DNA of 64,000 nucleotides from DASVFB01 sp963815965. GTDB taxonomy: Bacteria > Actinomycetota > Thermoleophilia > Gaiellales > Gaiellaceae. Below the pieces are notes generated by a model. That model ran no database searches. It had not been told where the DNA came from and saw only the letters and a list, made by a program, of their open reading frames with translations. The stretch is from assembly GCA_963815965.1 (NCBI GenBank), contig CAWFIT010000011.1:1-64000 (forward strand), given 5' to 3'. The position numbers and the translations under genes are program-made. Below are positions 62,541 through 64,000 of this stretch, piece after piece (within the stretch, counting starts at the first letter, position 1; each line of letters opens with the position of its first letter).

Positions 62541-62643
62541 CACTCTTACAGCGCAAACCCGCTCTCTAAGCAGGTTTGCGCCTGCGGACAGCAGACCAAC
62601 CCTCGGAGGTCAGCTCGGAGTGCCTCGACTTTGGCGACCCCGC

Positions 62644-63957
62644 TCACCAGTTCGTCGGCAGGCCAGGCGTGTTCGGCGGCAGGGGCGTGCCGGCGGGGTG
62701 GATGACGTAGGCGACGCCGCCGCTGCGAGAGGTCGGGAGCCACACGTCGGCGAACTGCTGCCGGTCGAAGACGTTCTCGACGGCGGCGTCGCTGGCGATC
62801 AAGCGGGAGGCGGGATCGTTGACGATCACGTCGCCACTCGCGGTGAACCCGCGGATCACCATCAGATGCCCGTTCGTGCTGTAACCGCTGTTGTCGAGCT
62901 CGTTCTTCTTGAACGCGACGGAGACAACGAGTGGCATGCCGTGCTTGATGAACTGCTCCGCCTCGGTCAGCGACCGAAGCTGCACGACCTCGCCCTCGAG
63001 CCCGAATGAGCCAGCGTAGCCGATGTTGAACGGCCAGTTCCCCGCGCCGCTGTAGTGCCAGTCGAAGGTGTGCATCGCCGCGTAGTCGACGCTCGCGTCG
63101 GCGTACGGAATGCCGGTCAGGTCGGACGCGGTCGGCTTGTCGCCCCAGTACTCGACGACCATCTCGGTGGACGTGGGGCTGCACCAAGCCTCGCCGCCGC
63201 CGTCGAAGTCCGGGTACTCGCCGTGATGCACCTCCTGGGAGTACTGCGGCACGTCGAGCGTTATCCCCTCGGCTCCGCCGAGCGGACCGGCAGCGACCGA
63301 CTTGTCGTCCGGCAGCGCTGACGCGATTGCTCCGACCGAACGGACGGTCGGAGCTGCGCTCGACCCATGTCGGCGGTAGAGCGTGACGCGGAGTTGGTAG
63401 CTCGCAAGCTCGACGCCCTTGGCCGCGAAGAAGGTGTCGATCGCGATCGTGCCGTCGCCGTCGCCCTGGCCGCCGAGCGAGGTGCGGTGGATGTCGCCGC
63501 TCGCCTCCGACGGCATCTGCGATGTCCAGCGGCCCATGACGTACCACTTCGTCGTCGTGCCGGCGGTCGTGGTGCCGTGCATCTCGACCTGGATCCAGCT
63601 GCCCGACGGCGTGTCGGCGGTCCAGCTCGACACAAGCTCGGTGAGCGCAAACGCTGCGGCATATACCGGCGATGTCCACGTGTCGTAGTCGTAGCTCGTG
63701 GTCTGCGTCGTTGAGTCGAACGGATCGTCGTAGGCGAACGTCCCTGCGGCCGTCCCGAACGTGATTGCTCCGTCACCGACGACGGACGGTTGGGCGCCGT
63801 CAAACGTCCCAGACGCGAAGTCGGCGGCCGTCGCCCAGCCGTGGTAGCTGATTTGATCGTGGCTTCCCGGCTGCTTCGCCGACGCACCGGCCACCACGAC
63901 GAGTGCCGCCGTCGCGCAAGCCGCGACGGCGGGCCGAATGCCGCTGCGAGAGAACAT
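62644..63957 (-). CDS. Secreted C39-like cysteine peptidase
   Basis: The 437-residue protein has a signal peptide (AVAACATAALVVVAGASA), a long N-terminal beta region, and a C-terminal papain-like C39 domain (about residues 240-430): LDVPQYSQEVHHGEYPDFDG, the catalytic Cys in GEAWCSPTSTEMVVEYWGD, His in TNGHLMVIRGFT and Asp in VIVNDPAS. It probably cleaves peptides or cell-wall material outside the cell. The frame is intact. It starts 43 bp from the window end. Confidence 0.88.
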   Translation of the reverse strand: MFSRSGIRPAVAACATAALVVVAGASAKQPGSHDQISYHGWATAADFASGTFDGAQPSVVGDGAITFGTAAGTFAYDDPFDSTTQTTSYDYDTWTSPVYAAAFALTELVSSWTADTPSGSWIQVEMHGTTTAGTTTKWYVMGRWTSQMPSEASGDIHRTSLGGQGDGDGTIAIDTFFAAKGVELASYQLRVTLYRRHGSSAAPTVRSVGAIASALPDDKSVAAGPLGGAEGITLDVPQYSQEVHHGEYPDFDGGGEAWCSPTSTEMVVEYWGDKPTASDLTGIPYADASVDYAAMHTFDWHYSGAGNWPFNIGYAGSFGLEGEVVQLRSLTEAEQFIKHGMPLVVSVAFKKNELDNSGYSTNGHLMVIRGFTASGDVIVNDPASRLIASDAAVENVFDRQQFADVWLPTSRSGGVAYVIHPAGTPLPPNTPGLPTNW

Positions 63958-64000
63958 CTGAACCCCCCTCGGACGCTGGAATCGCTCTTCTACCGGCCGA

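Overview
The window is high-GC DNA from an actinobacterium, with many GTG and TTG starts and 4-bp stop/start overlaps. The gene set (nadBCA with NrtR, PspA/PspAB/HtpX, split LigD parts, several secreted quinoproteins and cupredoxins) would suit a soil Thermoleophilia (Gaiella-like) lineage, but that placement is inference. Many genes carry one or a few single-base indels although their motifs are intact, worst at 8-15 kb. This looks more like uncorrected long-read or low-coverage assembly than real decay, and broken genes below are described as they stand.

Layout. 0-4.9 kb: NAD synthesis (nadB-nadC-nadA, leftward), divergent from the regulator nrtR, with a candidate operator over both start codons. 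5-8.6 kb: rsgA, a sugar-binding protein, a methyltransferase and a secreted protein. 8.6-15.3 kb: two large secreted alkaline-phosphatase-superfamily enzymes, one fused to a 5'-nucleotidase. 15.3-24.7 kb: exported redox and beta-propeller proteins (two quinoproteins, cupredoxins, a TolB-like protein), a DUF4407 membrane protein and a secreted protein. 24.8-35.2 kb: an integrative element in tRNA-Ala(CGC), with integrase, replication genes (primase-polymerase plus RepA-like ATPase), a recombination protein, HNH nuclease, prohead-protease-like protein and a tRNA-like gene. 35.3-46.5 kb: chromosomal genes including a two-component system, a third quinoprotein, the PspA-PspAB-HtpX envelope-stress cluster, a cytochrome c lipoprotein, a HAD phosphatase and serS. 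46.5-48.1 kb: a small relic element in tRNA-Ser(UGA). 48-57 kb: PAQR, TauE, flavin reductase, HAD, O-methyltransferase, fabF, thioredoxin-like, the LigD ligase and polymerase parts, a His/Ser/Pro-repeat secreted protein and an O-antigen-ligase-like protein. 57.1-62.6 kb: tandem tRNA-Ser(GCU) and tRNA-Ser(CGA), the latter starting a third tRNA-bounded region that ends in an integrase remnant and two tRNA 3' copies. The last gene is a secreted C39-like peptidase.

The main observation is that three tRNA-anchored integrations share one design. The repeat starts in the anticodon arm and each carries a tyrosine-recombinase gene or remnant. The first two also carry repeated arm-type motifs at both ends and a homologous small protein directed at the tRNA.
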